Shown here piece after piece: positions 34,200 to 46,909 of a stretch of 64,000 nt of DNA; within the stretch, counting starts at the first letter, position 1, and every line of letters begins with the position of its first letter. Origin of the DNA: Ostrinia nubilalis (Eukaryota > Arthropoda > Insecta > Lepidoptera > Crambidae). The stretch spans positions 4,633,001 through 4,697,000 of the forward strand of contig NC_087106.1 in assembly GCF_963855985.1 (NCBI RefSeq), in the 5' to 3' direction. A program made the position numbers and the translations under genes. The notes under the pieces were generated by a model. The model saw only the letters and a program-made list of their open reading frames with translations. It had not been told where the DNA came from and made no database searches.

Positions 34200-35188
34200 G
34201 AAATTAATCAGAAGGACATGAGGAGTTCAAAGTTAAGGTTTATGATAGATAGATAGATAAATGGTTTATTTGCAAAACACATTGCACACAAGAAGCAAAA
34301 AGTAAGATTAATAAACACAGGAGTAGCAGGAAAGATATAGTACATTACAAAGAGTAAGAAAGAAAATCCTGCGCCCTAAGGTATAAGTGTGCCGCAGCGA
34401 TGCAAAAAAGCAGAGAGCTCAGTGTAGACACTGCTCTAAAATGAGCAGAACACTGTTTTTCAGCTCTTGCTTGAAAAAAAAAAAGAAGGAAGACGCACGA
34501 GAATGGTAGAGAATAAGGTGGTGAAAATGTTGTACTATTGTAAACCTACATAAATATCAGAGTTTACTCGCCACTTGACTTATTATGAGCAAATAACTCA
34601 TAAACAGTTGCAAGTTCGTTTACATCTTTATATCTGACACAAATCTTCGATTTTATAAGTCCAAAATGTTGACATAAAATTCGTCGATATGTTGTAAAGC
34701 ACACATTACATTAATGAACGACAAAAATCGTAAAATATCCATTAATATACACGTCGACTTACCGATTCGAGAATACAAGCCTTTTCATGCGGTTTCAAGG
34801 CTTTAGTTTCACAAACGAACTAAACGATCATTCCTCCTAGGACCTGTCAACATTATCATTATCAGGTCATAGTCTCCACTGAAGAGCACAGCCCTATAAT
34901 TTATAAAGATGAGTCTATACTCTACTAGAGAATTTACGTGTACAGAACAACGAGCCGCTCTAAAAATGTTCTAATGTCAGTGTCACCCTTTCACGAACCA
35001 AACATCGTACGTACCTACCTATATTTTACCCTTTTTTAACACGCCTTTATTTTAAATGTTACATTACATAGAAATAAATGCTCTGTACTCACCTCACCTA
35101 GCTAGACGAGTTGGGAAGTTTTTTAGGGCCCAGTGTAACTTTTTGAAGAAAAATAGCCTCATAAAAATATGATAAAGGCCCTGACATA
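34200..35188. other. Intergenic or intronic DNA with minor simple repeats
   Basis: A GATA run lies at 34244-34258. I saw no supported gene. Confidence 0.4.
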
Positions 35189-35366
35189 TCTCAACGGATT
35201 AGCAAGCTGAAGTGGCAATGGACCGACGACCTCATAAAGGTAGCGGGAAGGCGCTAGATGCAGGCCGCCACCAACCGGCCATTGTGGAAATCATTGGGGA
35301 AGGCCTTTGTTCAGCAGTGAACGTCCTATGGCTGAAAATGATAATGATGATGATGATGATGATGAA
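35189..35366 (+). pseudogene. RTE-type LINE 3' end with GATGAT tail
   Basis: ACGGATTAGCAAGCTGAAGT is followed, after an internal deletion, by TGGACCGACGACCTCATAAA, GTCCTATGGCTGAAAATGAT and a GAT microsatellite. It is non-coding. Confidence 0.7.
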
Positions 35367-35809
35367 TAATAAATGATCTTTTTAATTAACATACTAATCA
35401 AACAAACATATCAAACCTCTTATTAGTAAACATCTCATCAAACAGAGACATAAAGACAAGCATTAAAAAATTAAATGTGTATTTTGCTATAAAGTAACAG
35501 TGTCGAACAGTAAAAGTTGCATTTAATTGATTTAGCGCCGATAAATCAGGTTCGTTAAACTGCAAAGTTAATTAATAATGCAAAAATGTGTACACTTATA
35601 AATAAATATAATGCAGTTGGTTTGTTAGTTTGTCAGGAGTCAAATACAAGGTAAAAATCTCTGGCACTATGAGAGACCGTGGTGAGTTGTAACACTTGTA
35701 AACGATGAGAGTTGTGTTATTGTCGATTTTTTGGAACTTATTAACTACTAGCGAGCTCGCTGATAGAGTTAATAGGTTTCCGAAAATCGACAATGTCAAC
35801 TCTCCTCTT

Positions 35810-36040
35810 GACTTAAGGTCCTATGTCCTCTAGATCGGGCAGAGGGCGTCCTCAACAGTCCTCCATCGCGTTCGGTCTTGAGCTTCGCGTTTGATCTCGC
35901 TCCAAGTCTTGCCGATTTTCTTCGCCTCGTCTGCTACAGTGCGCGGCCAAGTTTGCTTGGGGCGACCACGTTTGCGTTTACCTTGGGGGTTCCAATCCAG
36001 AGCCTGCTTGGGGATGTGAACGGTGGCCAATCCAGTTCAA
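35810..36040 (-). pseudogene. Non-LTR retrotransposon C-terminal fragment
   Basis: A 66-codon minus-strand frame (35830-36030) encodes HIPKQALDWNPQGKRKRGRP, then TWSEIKREAQDRTRWRTVED and a terminal LCPI. This is a very common tail of metazoan LINE ORF2 proteins. Upstream reverse transcriptase motifs are absent. Confidence 0.7.
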
Positions 36041-36673
36041 CTCTCCTCGGTCTCCTCTACTCTATTAGTCTTTTACATTCATATTCTGCTAATTTATCCA
36101 ACAACCATATTCTCAATAACATTTTAGGTTATTAACATTTTGAGCTGATGTAAGTTTTGTTTCCAGTTAGAGCTTGATTTTAAAATAACTAGAAGAGTAA
36201 TCTAAAGACTTCTGGTTAAACTAAACGCTTAAAATATTCTTAAATACCGCAACTTGGTAGTCAAAAGCCCGTTCGTATTTATAATAATTAACCAAACCAG
36301 TTTCAGCGTTGAAATTTACATATTATTGATATGTTTTTGTACCATTTATTAATTGTTACTGCAGTGGTTTGGAATTCAAATTTGCTTGAATTAATTACTG
36401 TTTACACCGATGGGTGTCACTCAATGCGATGGACTGTGTTTTATGTGTTACGAAAGATATAACCTGTTTTATGTATTGACACATAATTCGTGTCTGATAG
36501 CCCTGTGATTTCATTCTTATGTTTTAGTTTAATTTAAAGTTATTATTAAAATATTCTTTAGTATCATGTCAGTTTATGTTCTCTATGAGCGGTAGTTGTT
36601 CACCTGCTCTTTAAATAATTTATTTATTAACTTGGGTTTTGCCTTTAAAATTGAAATCCTTTGTAAATTGCGA
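36041..36673. other. AT-rich DNA without recognised genes
   Basis: No supportable feature. Confidence 0.4.
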
Positions 36674-36675
36674 TA

Positions 36676-36798
36676 CAGTCACCGTCAAATACTTCGTGAC
36701 ATCCAAAATAGCCAAAAAGTTCGTAGCACGTCTTTGTTAGAAATGAAAATAAGATTGTGTTGTCACTTTGGGTGTCACGAACTATTTGACACTGACTC
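36676..36798. mobile_element. MITE, CAGTCACCGTCAAATA ends
   Basis: CAGTCACCGTCAAATACTTC at the left is approximately inverted at the right (GAACTATTTGACACTGACTC), with TA on both sides. It is related to the 9721-10004 elements. Confidence 0.65.
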
Positions 36799-36800
36799 TA

Positions 36801-37575
36801 CATAATTATTTTTATTTATTTATTAGGTACACCAATACGATAGGTACAACAATACACAATATGTTAAAAAATACGCAAAATATTAAGCTAATTGCACTAT
36901 CACTTAAAGGTATACACAGCTTGCAAGAAATATAAGTTGCTGCTTAGTTAGCATAAATGATGTTATATAAGTTAAATTATTATGATAAAGAGTCGGTTGC
37001 TGTAGCCTTGAATTTGGGTAGGGACATGAAATGCACGTCCAGGGGACCACTACATTTATTGTAGATCTTACAGATCCGACTTATAGGAGAGTTGGCTCCT
37101 AGAACAGTTTTTCGAAAATTAAACCAACCAAAGACCTCAATCTATGTTTCAATTGAGTCTAGCTAGTATTCAGGACTATTCTGTCGGTAATATGTACCTA
37201 ACTATATAGGTAGTTATCTACGAGTACAAAGAATGCTCAAAAGTTTAATATAAACATTCACTAAAAGGACGTGTATTTTAATTGATTATTATGCTTAAAG
37301 CTTGGCAAAGACGAACTTAATTATAACTTTATAACGCCCTATAGGGGTTGCTTGGGGCTTGTACGTCAGGTGGTATCAACTTTCTTTAACAGCTGTCGGT
37401 GTATTTTGGCTATAGGAATCAACCCTAATTATTTGTACACTTGAAAACTCTCTATCTCTATACATCCAACAATAAAATTGAAAGAAAGAAAGATACATTT
37501 ATTATAAAAATTGTGAAAGTACCTGTCTGTTTGTCTTTCTGACTACTTATTATGCTTTGATCAAAAAAACGGCTA
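36801..37575. other. AT-rich DNA without recognised genes
   Basis: No supportable feature. Confidence 0.4.
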
Positions 37576-37576
37576 A

Positions 37577-37716
37577 CGCCCATTTTCGATGCTTGCTTAA
37601 TTAAAGTAACAAATCGTACGCACAGCGCTGAATAGAGCTCTGCGATTGGTTCGAATGTCACCCTGTGCGTCCACGCGCACTGTGAGACCTCATAGTAATG
37701 TTTGCGAATACGGGCG
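37577..37716. mobile_element. MITE family 3, complete copy
   Basis: CGCCCATTTTCGATGCTTGC to GTTTGCGAATACGGGCG, flanked by TAA at both ends. The middle contains CTGCGATTGGTTCGAATGTC and GTGCGTCCACGCGCACTGTG. Confidence 0.7.
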
Positions 37717-38295
37717 TAAATCATTTTAGACTGTTTTTGGTTTCCAAGTAGAGCTACTTAGAAAAAGTCGGCTACTAGGTATTTGTTATAAAAACTATTG
37801 CTGTTTACTAATTTTTAAAAGGCAAAATATACCTCTAAACTGTTTATTATTATTAGTATTATTTCTGTGAAGTGAAGAAATAATAACTATACTTTCTACC
37901 TAACTAAGAAGTGCAAGGTGCAACGCACTTAGCCAATGATATTTTTCCCACCGACTTTTCACGTTTAATATTCTATCATATGGATGCCATTTAAGCCTAC
38001 CTGCAGCCAGTTTGTGAATGAAAATAATTCACACCACTGTGCAATAAAAGCCATAGTCTTTATGTAGCATAGTAGCCAATATCACCCGTTTAAAGCTCGT
38101 TTTCCACCACGAACGGAGCGAGTCCATTAATGACTCCGTTTACCTCGCAATACAAAAATTCTAGGTCACCCTGGGCGAAAGTAACAATGAAAAAAGTGAC
38201 TAATTGGTTGTATAGGCATAGAGCAATCATTTCTTTTTTATGCTTCAACAGATAACACTGTTCAAAATCCATCAGATTAAGAATAAAACCAATTA

Positions 38296-38422
38296 AGGCT
38301 GATTTTTAATCGTCGGATAACTTTTAATTGAAGAATAAGTTTGGCATATTGACAGTTTCAGTTTGGGAAATATGTCAAAATGACAAGGTTATTCTTCAGT
38401 CTGACGATTGAAAAATCAGCCC
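38296..38422. mobile_element. 127-bp palindromic MITE
   Basis: AGGCTGATTTTTAATCGTCG and the inverted right arm CTGACGATTGAAAAATCAGC bound it, with TTA on both sides. Confidence 0.7.
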
Positions 38423-38429
38423 TTAGTCA

Positions 38430-39820
38430 CTTTGGCCCAACAGTTACTTTCGCCCCAGCGAAAATGAAAAAGAGCTAGACATCCCTAGTTCATCTTTGAC
38501 GGTGGAAAACGAGTTTAAGCGTAAATAAAGAGCCTAGTTTACAATAAAAGTGAAAGAAAATAACCCGCTTTCTTCCGATAAAAGTCATTTACCGTCAATT
38601 TTCCATCATTACCAATTTTCTAACACTCTAACAGACTTCTAACACATTACCCTGATCTCTTTATAACTAATATGGGAAAAGCAGCTCAGGTGGTAAAAGT
38701 ATAATATAATATAACGGCTTAATGGCGGCGATATTGCGCTTGTCATTTTACAGATTAATTACCTACAAGGTTTAAAAAAGAACTTTAAAATTAAGTAAGT
38801 ATAACGGTAACAAGCGCGTCCCGAACGTTTTTGGATACGTTTGAACAAAGTTTTTTACTAATAAAGTATTAACAGATTAGTTAATTATTTATTTATATTT
38901 TTCTTGTAATTACTTTCATGTGCACTAACACCCCTGAGTTGGGCGTTATTTTACAAAACAACACTTTCACATTTTTTTTTCTGTCGACAAGCTTATTCTC
39001 TTTGAATGCTGTATTTTCCTGTAATCTTTTAGATTCTAGCTTTCTAATAATGTGACGATGCATGTGATATGATATGTTGTTGGTAAATCTTTAGCAATAA
39101 ATAAATAAGCACCCTGTATAAAATTCTGGAGTGTTTACCTTGATGAACCTCCATCCTTACTTAATAAAATGTAGAGTAATGCAACATAAGAACAAATCTG
39201 CTGATTCCGATCCAGCATCTTTTGTTCTAACACAACCATTTCGTCACATATAGCCATAGACTTCTATGTGCTACTAGACAGTATAAATTGTTTTTTTTAA
39301 GCAGATATAAATAAGTAAGTAGCTCTTACTTCCTAATTACATCAATAACTCATTTAATAGCAAGATTTATATAAAATAACATTAGTGATAGACTTAATTT
39401 CGTGATCGCTTTGCTTTGACTTTTCTGTATACCTAATGTAACTTTGCCTAGGGTGATAGATAGAGGCCTGCAAGTTTGTGCAACATACTTTTTTGTATAT
39501 TGATATGTGATAAATGAGACCAATCGAACGTTGACAATAATGTATTTACGAGGGCATTTTTACGTGTTTAAAAAAAAGAAGTAACAGCACACTTCTGCAC
39601 ACAATTTATATTCTGAACAGCCTGTCTATTATTATATTAAGTCTTTGAAAGCCATACAGCCCGAATATTATCGCAGCAGATAGCATCGCGAGTCCATAGT
39701 TTCCCAACGTCCGGTGCGCCGCGCCGCGCCGTCACGCACCGCGTCGCGTCGGCGGACCATGTAATGAGCGGTATATAGGAGTATGTACTATGTACGGAGC
39801 AATACTGTGAAAGACGAAAT
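38430..39820. other. AT-rich DNA without recognised genes
   Basis: A short GC-rich patch (CGCCGCGCCGTCACGCACCG) at 39719-39738 stands out but has no frame or splice context. Confidence 0.4.
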
Positions 39821-39825
39821 CTATA

Positions 39826-40020
39826 TAGCCACGATAGCCGAACGGTGAAGGGGTCGGAGTGGCCGACTCGAGATCCAAGGAACGCGGGTTCGAATCCCAC
39901 CGCCGCTCGACTATTGTGGTGAGCTCACTCGTAACCCAAGCTTATTTAGCTTACCACGAGGGGCTAACGGGACTATTAGTAATTTGTGCAATACAAATTG
40001 CTAATAATCTTTAAAAAAAA
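39826..40020 (+). mobile_element. tRNA-derived SINE, second family, plus-strand copy
   Basis: The tRNA-like head GATAGCCGAACGGTGAAGG leads to a B box GGGTTCGAATCCC at 39885-39897, then a body with CACGAGGGGCTAACGGGACT, and ends in an A-rich run near 40010-40020. It matches the reverse copy at 9490-9690. Confidence 0.75.
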
Positions 40021-40061
40021 ATCGTCACTGTAATCGAAAATTTTTCGTTCGTTCGTTTCAG

Positions 40062-40196
40062 CCAGCTGACGTCCACTGCTGGACAAAGGCCTCCCCCAAG
40101 GTTTTCCACAAACGGTCCTGCGCTGCCCGCATCCAGGTTCTTCCCGCGACCTTTACCAGATTGTCAGTCCACCTAATAGGAGGCCTGCCTACCTGC
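40062..40196 (-). pseudogene. RTE-type LINE 3' end, inverted copy
   Basis: CAGCTGACGTCCACTGCTGG and AAAGGCCTCCCCCAAG are the reverse complement of the tail seen at 46270-46320. Truncated. Confidence 0.7.
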
Positions 40197-40261
40197 GAAA
40201 ATTTTATGGAAATAAAATAAGTAGGTAATCATTGGTTACCAATGTTTTTTTTTTTTTATTT

Positions 40262-41150
40262 TTAAGTTGGCTCCGTCTTTTGATCTCCCGAGGACTAATA
40301 CCACCTCTCTTTCCTCCCACTGCAACTCCTGTATAGCCAGGATCTACAGTTTGTCCACCAACGAAACCCAACCACAGGTTACTCTTAGGCCCAGTTTTTT
40401 GATTCATAGTTAAAATAAATAATAGTTAAATTTTGCTACTAATGGTTAAATATTAACAAAATGTAAACTAATAGTTAAAAATGTACTAAAAGTCAAGCTA
40501 CCATTGTTCGAAAAACATTTTTTTCTGATATTTAACCACTTGTCATTTGACATCTGTCAAATTTGACTATTGGTTATTTTAACTACGAAAAATTAAAAAT
40601 TGCAAGGATAGAGAGCTCTCGTATTTACAAAATATGCGTATTTAAGTTTTTCTTTCCATCGCCCAATTATTAAAAATTTCTTAATTTAAGGTCAATGTAG
40701 AAAATTGTCTGAATTCTGGTTAGATTATCAAAATGTTCTTCTTCTTTTCTCGAGCCCTTTTTCCCATTATTTGGGGTTTTCTTGTTCTGAGGCGCTAGGA
40801 CAGTCTGTCCTTGGTTGTCAAAACATTTTTTTGGGCACGCTCTAAGTCCTTGGCCATTGATGATTGAAAGTGTAGTGCGTATAACTGTCGACGCATCAAC
40901 TAAGAAACATAGTGTAACAGTATACAAATTAATTGTCCACCGCACAGTAGGATCTACGCTAGAGCACGCGTGGCAGGTGCGCGCACGCATCTGTCTGTTT
41001 CTAGCTCAGCTGACAACCTGTAGGGCTGTCACGGGATTAATTTGACACGGGAATATTCTTACCTCTCGTTCTCACCGCTGCAACTCTTGTGTAGCCAGGA
41101 TCTCCAATAAAAAAACAACCCGTGAAGGTCAAATTAATGCGACAATTGAA
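40262..41150. other. Mixed repeat fragments
   Basis: Two reverse copies of the TGGCTACACAGGAG repeat family (40262-40385 and 41055-41110) flank an AT-rich stretch with repeated TAGTTAAA words at 40410-40500. A minus-strand frame of 106 codons at 40670-40990 is unrecognised. Confidence 0.4.
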
Positions 41151-41428
41151 ATATCTATGACTGGAAACTTAAATGTCATCATCATCAGGTCATTTAGTTA
41201 GTCTCTACCTCTAGTAGAGATGAGAGAAGCACGACCCTCTAATACTAGATGAGGTTTTAGGCTACTCTCACGCTAGCAAGACGGTTTGGGGAGGCCTGAT
41301 CTTCCCATAATTTTATCCCTTAGTCGCCTTTTGCGTTATAAGAAGAGTCTGGTTTTTTTCTTACTTTCTAACTATAATAATCTTATCTGTAATACCTAGT
41401 ATTTACATATATTATTATCAGAAGTTAT

Positions 41429-44002
41429 GGGCATTTCTACTGTACGGTGTATTTTTTTCTCAATTCGGTGCTAAAATTTATATTTAGTTTTTTAAGTAGT
41501 TTCAATACAAAAAAATAAATTTTACTCCATTCTGAATGTAAAAATAGCATTGTCACTAAATATTGCGAAGTGGTTTATGAGAAAAGTTAGGCACCGAATT
41601 GAGAGAGTACCGAATTGAGAAAATGAATCACGGAATTGAGACATGAATCTCCAAATATAAAAATCGCTCCGCAGTTAGAATTGATGACATTATGAAGAAA
41701 TATCTAATGTATTTCAGTAATCAATATAATAAATACTTAAAACGTTTTGATATCTGACTGCTGGTCTATTAGTTAGATGGTTCATTTTAGGTTTATGTGT
41801 CTGAAATACCAATGGAAGAAAACAAAAAAATCCTAATCAATTTATGTTTAATTTTTTAATAAGGAACTATAATTAATTCTTAATATATACAATTTTAATT
41901 TTATTTAAATAAAACAAATAAATACATAACACAGGGTCTCATTGTTTATTTATTCTTAACCTTAAACATAAAACAAATATTGCAAGACCCAAGAGCTAGA
42001 TTGACCTGACACTATACCGAAGATATATCGGACGTCAGTTTGTACACGATTAAAATGGCTCTCAAATAGCTGAAATACAACAAGGCACCGGGTGTTACGG
42101 CATCATGGCTGAGCTTCACCGGTACTAAATGCTCTACAGAAGCAGTTCAATTCCGTCATTCTCGAAGAAAAAACGCCTTCGGTATGGCACAGAAGTGTGG
42201 TGATAGCATTATAGACTCATCTCACTTATGAGGCGTGTTTACAAGCTGTTTTCGAGAGTCCTTACCAGTAATCTCGCTCGCAGACTCGACGACTTCCAGT
42301 CTTCCGAACAAGCTTGTTTCCGAAAAGGCTTTAGTTTTATGGTACACACACAGGTACGCTACGGCAGATTATACAGAAGACCAAGGAGTCGCGATATCGC
42401 GGACGATATCGGAGTCATGGCTGAGACCTTGGAAGATCTAAGCACAATGCTCGATGGCCTCCACAGAGCCTCTCAACAAGTGGGTCTCAAAATGACCAAG
42501 ACAAAAATCATATCAAAATGTCCGTGTTGCACCCACTCCTCTGAAGGTTGGAGACTACACTCGAAGTTTTTGACAATTGTGTATACCTGGGACAAGAGTC
42601 CAGATAGTTAGGTCCAACTTTGAGAAAGAGGTCTATCACTGAATTCAACATAGCTAAGCATCGATCGGGAAGCTTCGCTATTACGACTGAAATACCGCAG
42701 TGTCCTAAGACAAAAGTCTTCGACCAGTGTGTGTTGCCAGTGATGGTGTATGGATGTGAAACGTGGTCGCTGACTATGAGCCTAATAAGAATCAGAAATG
42801 AAAATATCGGCAAAAGAACCAAAGTGACCGGCATAGCCCGCAGAATTGAATAAATCAAGTAGCAGTGGGCGGGGCACATAGCTCGTACAGATAATGGCTG
42901 TTGGGACTGAAAAGTTGTCGAGTGGAAACCACGGACCAGTGAGCAGGCCCTCCACTAGGTAGACCGACGATCTGGTAAAGGTCGAGGGAAGAACCTGGAA
43001 GAATTATTTTGATAAGATAGCAATAGCAGTGTATTATTTTTAATGAAACCTCAAAAAATAAGTTTTATTGTCTTCTGTCCAATGACTGGTACGGTCCAAT
43101 GATTGGTAGTTCACCCTATTATTATGCACTATTGATTTCATTATTATTTTAAGATAGACAAACAATTTATAGCACAATAAAAGTCTCTATTTTCATTTAA
43201 TATCAATTCGGTGTACGTGTTTTCTCAATTCGATGCCCCATATTCCGCGGAATTGAGATCCACGGGATTGAGGAAAAATCACATTTCATCAAATTACTCG
43301 AAAATATTATAAATTACAACAATTTCTACCAAACGTAATGACAGATATCAGTTAAATACTTAATTAATTCAGCAGTAATCTCATTAAATACTTCATGAAC
43401 ATTATTAATGTCGCACACCGGTTTGAGAAATGACCAGTGACCAAAAATTCTGAGTGATTTCAAACCTCTGAAAAATGCTCCTCAAAGCGACAGATCTCAC
43501 TTTTATACTGCTCGACCACTCGAGTGCAACTGCTGGTCTATGGGAATCAGTCGTGGGTGTTCTTAGTGTGCGTAGTTAGTGATATAAGAGCACAAAAGTA
43601 AAAATCACGGAATTGAGGCACACACGTTGGACAAAATTTAAATGTGTTACTGTATTAAAACCCAAGGACTTCCAATAAAGAAACTTATTTATATGGCTTT
43701 ATTAACTATCCCTTGTTCTGTGAATGTGGGTATCATAATGGGGAAGTTATTATTTCAAAAGTTATGAAGCAAAAACGAGTAAATTCTGGAAACCGGACAC
43801 TCCATTTTAGGCCAAATTTCGCCCGTTTTTGAACTTTCGGATTTTTTCAAGGCGAGATGTAAACCTGGCGGTCTTCTTATTATGCTCTCCATCAAGTCAA
43901 GAGTCCTATAAATACGTGTGATTTTTTTCAAGTCCGTAATTCAATTTTAAAGGTACTTTTTTCGCCCCAGTAGGTCGATCGGTCGTCCCCGTAGAAATGC
44001 CC
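41429..44002. mobile_element. 2.57-kb non-autonomous DNA transposon with TTAT duplication
   Basis: The termini GGGCATTTCTAC and GTAGAAATGCCC are perfect 12-bp inverted repeats. TTAT lies directly outside both (41425-41428 and 44003-44006). Repeated CTCAATTC/GAATTGAG words lie in both subterminal regions: 41459-41642 on the left and 43205-43618 on the right. The centre carries a broken RTE LINE (about 42001-43012). No transposase frame is seen. A 4-bp duplication that is not TTAA argues against piggyBac; the superfamily is undetermined. Confidence 0.65.
42001..43012 (+). pseudogene. RTE-type LINE reverse transcriptase, internally deleted
   Basis: Frames at 42228-42611 and 42620-42853 encode SRVLTSNLARRLDDFQSSEQ, a DDIGVMAETLEDL block corresponding to the catalytic box region (the preceding residues are altered), GLKMTKTKI, and VLPVMVYGCETWSLT. 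These are ordered as in RTE ORF2 but joined across deletions and frameshifts. The end (42939-43005) carries the GTAGACCGACGATCTGGTAA tail motif. It is inside the 41429-44002 element. Confidence 0.8.
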
Positions 44003-44009
44003 TTATCAT

Positions 44010-45110
44010 TGATTACTACAGACAGACACTAATTTATTTTTCAGAGCTTACCTAAAATGACAGTAAGTATTTTTAAATAGAAAAACATTCTGTAGGCAGC
44101 CCTGAACACCCCCCGCCCTATTAGTCAAAGATGGTAGCCTTGTTATGCCACATTACAGGTTAAATGTAGGCAAATAACCTGTCACGTCACCAGGGCAGAA
44201 CCTGATTATCTATTGGTACGGTTGTGGTTCTTTTGATAGAGGTTTTATGTCATGACAGTCAACATTTATGAAAGGTTAGCTAGATTTTTAGGATATTAAA
44301 ATTACTATGGCCCTTACTCTTTTAACATCATTTAGTCTCTTTTAATTAGGTACAGGATTATTCCTTTACTCTTTTAACACCGTTTTGTCTCTTTTAAATA
44401 AGTACAGCAATAATAAGATTAGTTTAGTAGATAGCATTCGATGTGCTGATAATTTAAGAATGTGATTTCAGTATCATTTATGTAAAAGGACCGTCTTTGT
44501 AATCAGGCAGGACAAGACTGGTCGCTGTCGAAGCCTCGGAGAGCCCTTCGTACATCAGTTGCTGTTTTGGCGGAAAAAAGAAGAAAAACTTTAGTTTTGA
44601 ATTAGGTTTATTATTTTTTATTAAGTTAGAGATAGATACAACTTTAAGAAATAATAGACCTTTAATTATTGCACGCAATAGAAGCCGAAAGCACCAGCTA
44701 ACTTTTAACTACCCTACATTCAAAACCTCCACTCCATTGTCAAAATGTTAACCACACATCTGCTTCGGTACAGCCTGGCACCACAGAACGAAACCATACA
44801 AATTGTGTTTTTAACAAGTAGCAATGATTTGCAAAATTCACCCTCATTCTATTGTTACCACTCAATTTGTTGATTAAAGTTTTTGTCCCCGATTTACCAT
44901 TTGCACACCTTTTTAGAAATATTAGAATTTATACAAAATCCGGGTTTTAGACAGTGTAAATGAAGGGTACTTTTTGACTATCATCATAGCAAGGAGCATA
45001 ACAATGGGAAATGTATGAATAGGGGAAACTACTAAAAACTCTTTAATATTTGAGTTTAGTATTTTATACTTTTAAACGTATTTTTACAAATTGAGTTTCT
45101 TTTAGAGGCA
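44010..45110. other. AT-rich DNA without recognised genes
   Basis: No supportable feature. Confidence 0.4.
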
Positions 45111-45112
45111 CA

Positions 45113-45258
45113 CGCCCGTATTCACAAATGGTGCTTGCTTAAGTGAAGCAGCAAATTAAACGCACAGCGTTGAATAGAGTTCTGTGATTGGTTTGTGTGT
45201 CAACCTGCGCGTCCACGAGCACTGTGTGACCTCATTGTAATGTTTGTGAATACGGGCG
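45113..45258. mobile_element. MITE family 3 copy
   Basis: CGCCCGTATTCACAAATGG at the left and TTTGTGAATACGGGCG at the right are inverted. The internal sequence matches the copies at 37577 and 50734. The 3-bp duplication is not clear here. Confidence 0.7.
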
Positions 45259-46083
45259 ACAGAGTTCGTAGTTGAAAAAGCAACCTTTTGACATAAAATT
45301 GGTAATAGGATTTAAGCCTAAAATTCTCTGTTCGTAACGCAAACTGTGTCGATAAAAATATAACCACTATCGATCTAAAACAACTTCAGCTCTAAGGTTA
45401 AAAAGGTTAATGTTATTATTAACTAGGTTAAGGAGGTTATAATACTTTATTGTTTTATTATTGAGTCAAATGAATGGCTTACTAAACATTTGTATTACAT
45501 ACCGATTAGCACGTAGAGATAGGTCACGACTCTACCTGACTGAGCTCGCTCTATTTGTACAAACTGCGATCCAAATTGTTTTACGTTATAAAGTTATTGG
45601 TAAATAATAATGTGTAAGAAGTTACAACGAGATAACTGGACGATATTATTTGACTAGGTACTTTAGGTATTCGCAAAAGTGCCCAATATATTTCTTTCAC
45701 TACAACATTGTGCCTAAATTGTGCCATGTCTTTGTATATGTATTTATTTCTTTTTCTTTACTTGTCTTGTGTGGGGACAATACAGTATGTTCTATCTATC
45801 TTACTACCTATACAGTCAATCACAATAGTGTGGCTTTTAAGCCATGGAGTTACAAATATTATTAAGTAGCTCTACATTATGTAAAGCATTCTCCGAACAC
45901 CAACGCTCTTTGAATAATTTTAAAGCCGACTTTAATCAAACTGTGAATCGGTATGTGACTGTAAAAGTCGGGGTCTAGCCATTGTTACAAATTTCCATAA
46001 TTCGGTGTTGCCATAATAGACTTAGTTGTAAAACCTTAAGCCGCATATTGTGAACGTATTTTATTATTACGTAGGAACTTTTA

Positions 46084-46340
46084 CGACGGATTAGCAAGCT
46101 GAAGTGGCAATGGGCAGGGCATATAGTACGCAGAACTGACGGCCGATGGGGCAGCAAGGTTCTGGAATGGAGGCCGCGTACCGGAAAACGCAGCGTGGGA
46201 CGTCCTCCTACAAGGTGGACTGACGACATCGTAAAGGTAGCAGGGAAGCGCTGGATGCAGGCCAATCGATCAACGTGGAAAGCATTAGGGGAGGCCTATG
46301 TTCAGCAGTGGACGTCCTATGGCTGAAATGATGATGATGA
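46084..46340 (+). pseudogene. RTE-type LINE 3' end, best-preserved copy
   Basis: It runs from ACGACGGATTAGCAAGCTGA through GCAGGGCATATAGTACGCAG, CGGCCGATGGGGCAGCAAGG, the GTGGACTGACGACATCGTAA block and CAGCAGTGGACGTCCTATGG to a GATGATGATGA tail. It represents roughly the last 80 codons of the LINE ORF2. Confidence 0.75.
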
Positions 46341-46819
46341 GGAACTTTTACAAAAAAATTGGAATCATGTAAACCTTGTTTTAGTGCTCTGAAAAGTCTC
46401 TTATTATTTCTACTTTAAAACAAAATTAAAGTCTATGTTACCTAACCATAATGTGCTTCACATGTTACTACTGGACATATAACAATCCAATAGGTATTTT
46501 CACTTTATGTAAGAAAATTATACTGAATTTTAATTCCTTGTAGGCTATATCTTTAGCCATGTTCTTTTACTTATTGTAAACTTAAGATATTGTCAATTTC
46601 ATATTGTGTTTGCAACAAAATCCGTGTTTCATGAAAACCTAAACATACAAAACCCGCACTTTCAAAACTACTGAAGCATTGATTTTTCTACAACGCCAGT
46701 GGTCCTACCCCCTTAGCCGGTCGCTTCCGGTCCAAGTCACGCACCGGCCAAGCACCGGAAGCCATATTGGCGAGCTCTTTCGCTCCAATTTTGAAAGCAA
46801 TGATAAAATAATTTAGGGG

Positions 46820-46860
46820 CACGTTGTTATTGTTACACAGGGGTTGTGTAACAATAACTT
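46820..46860. repeat. Small perfect hairpin
   Basis: GTTATTGTTACACA and TGTGTAACAATAAC flank a short GGGGT-containing loop. Its role is unknown. Confidence 0.5.
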
Positions 46861-46909
46861 GGACTGTTAAAAATACGGTAAAAGAGTGTTTTTGGTATTT
46901 ACTTGTTAT

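Noticed and set aside
46680..46800. GC-rich patch with GGTCGCTTCCGGTCC as an exon
   Set aside because: No splice-site pair fits and the frame has no recognisable motif.
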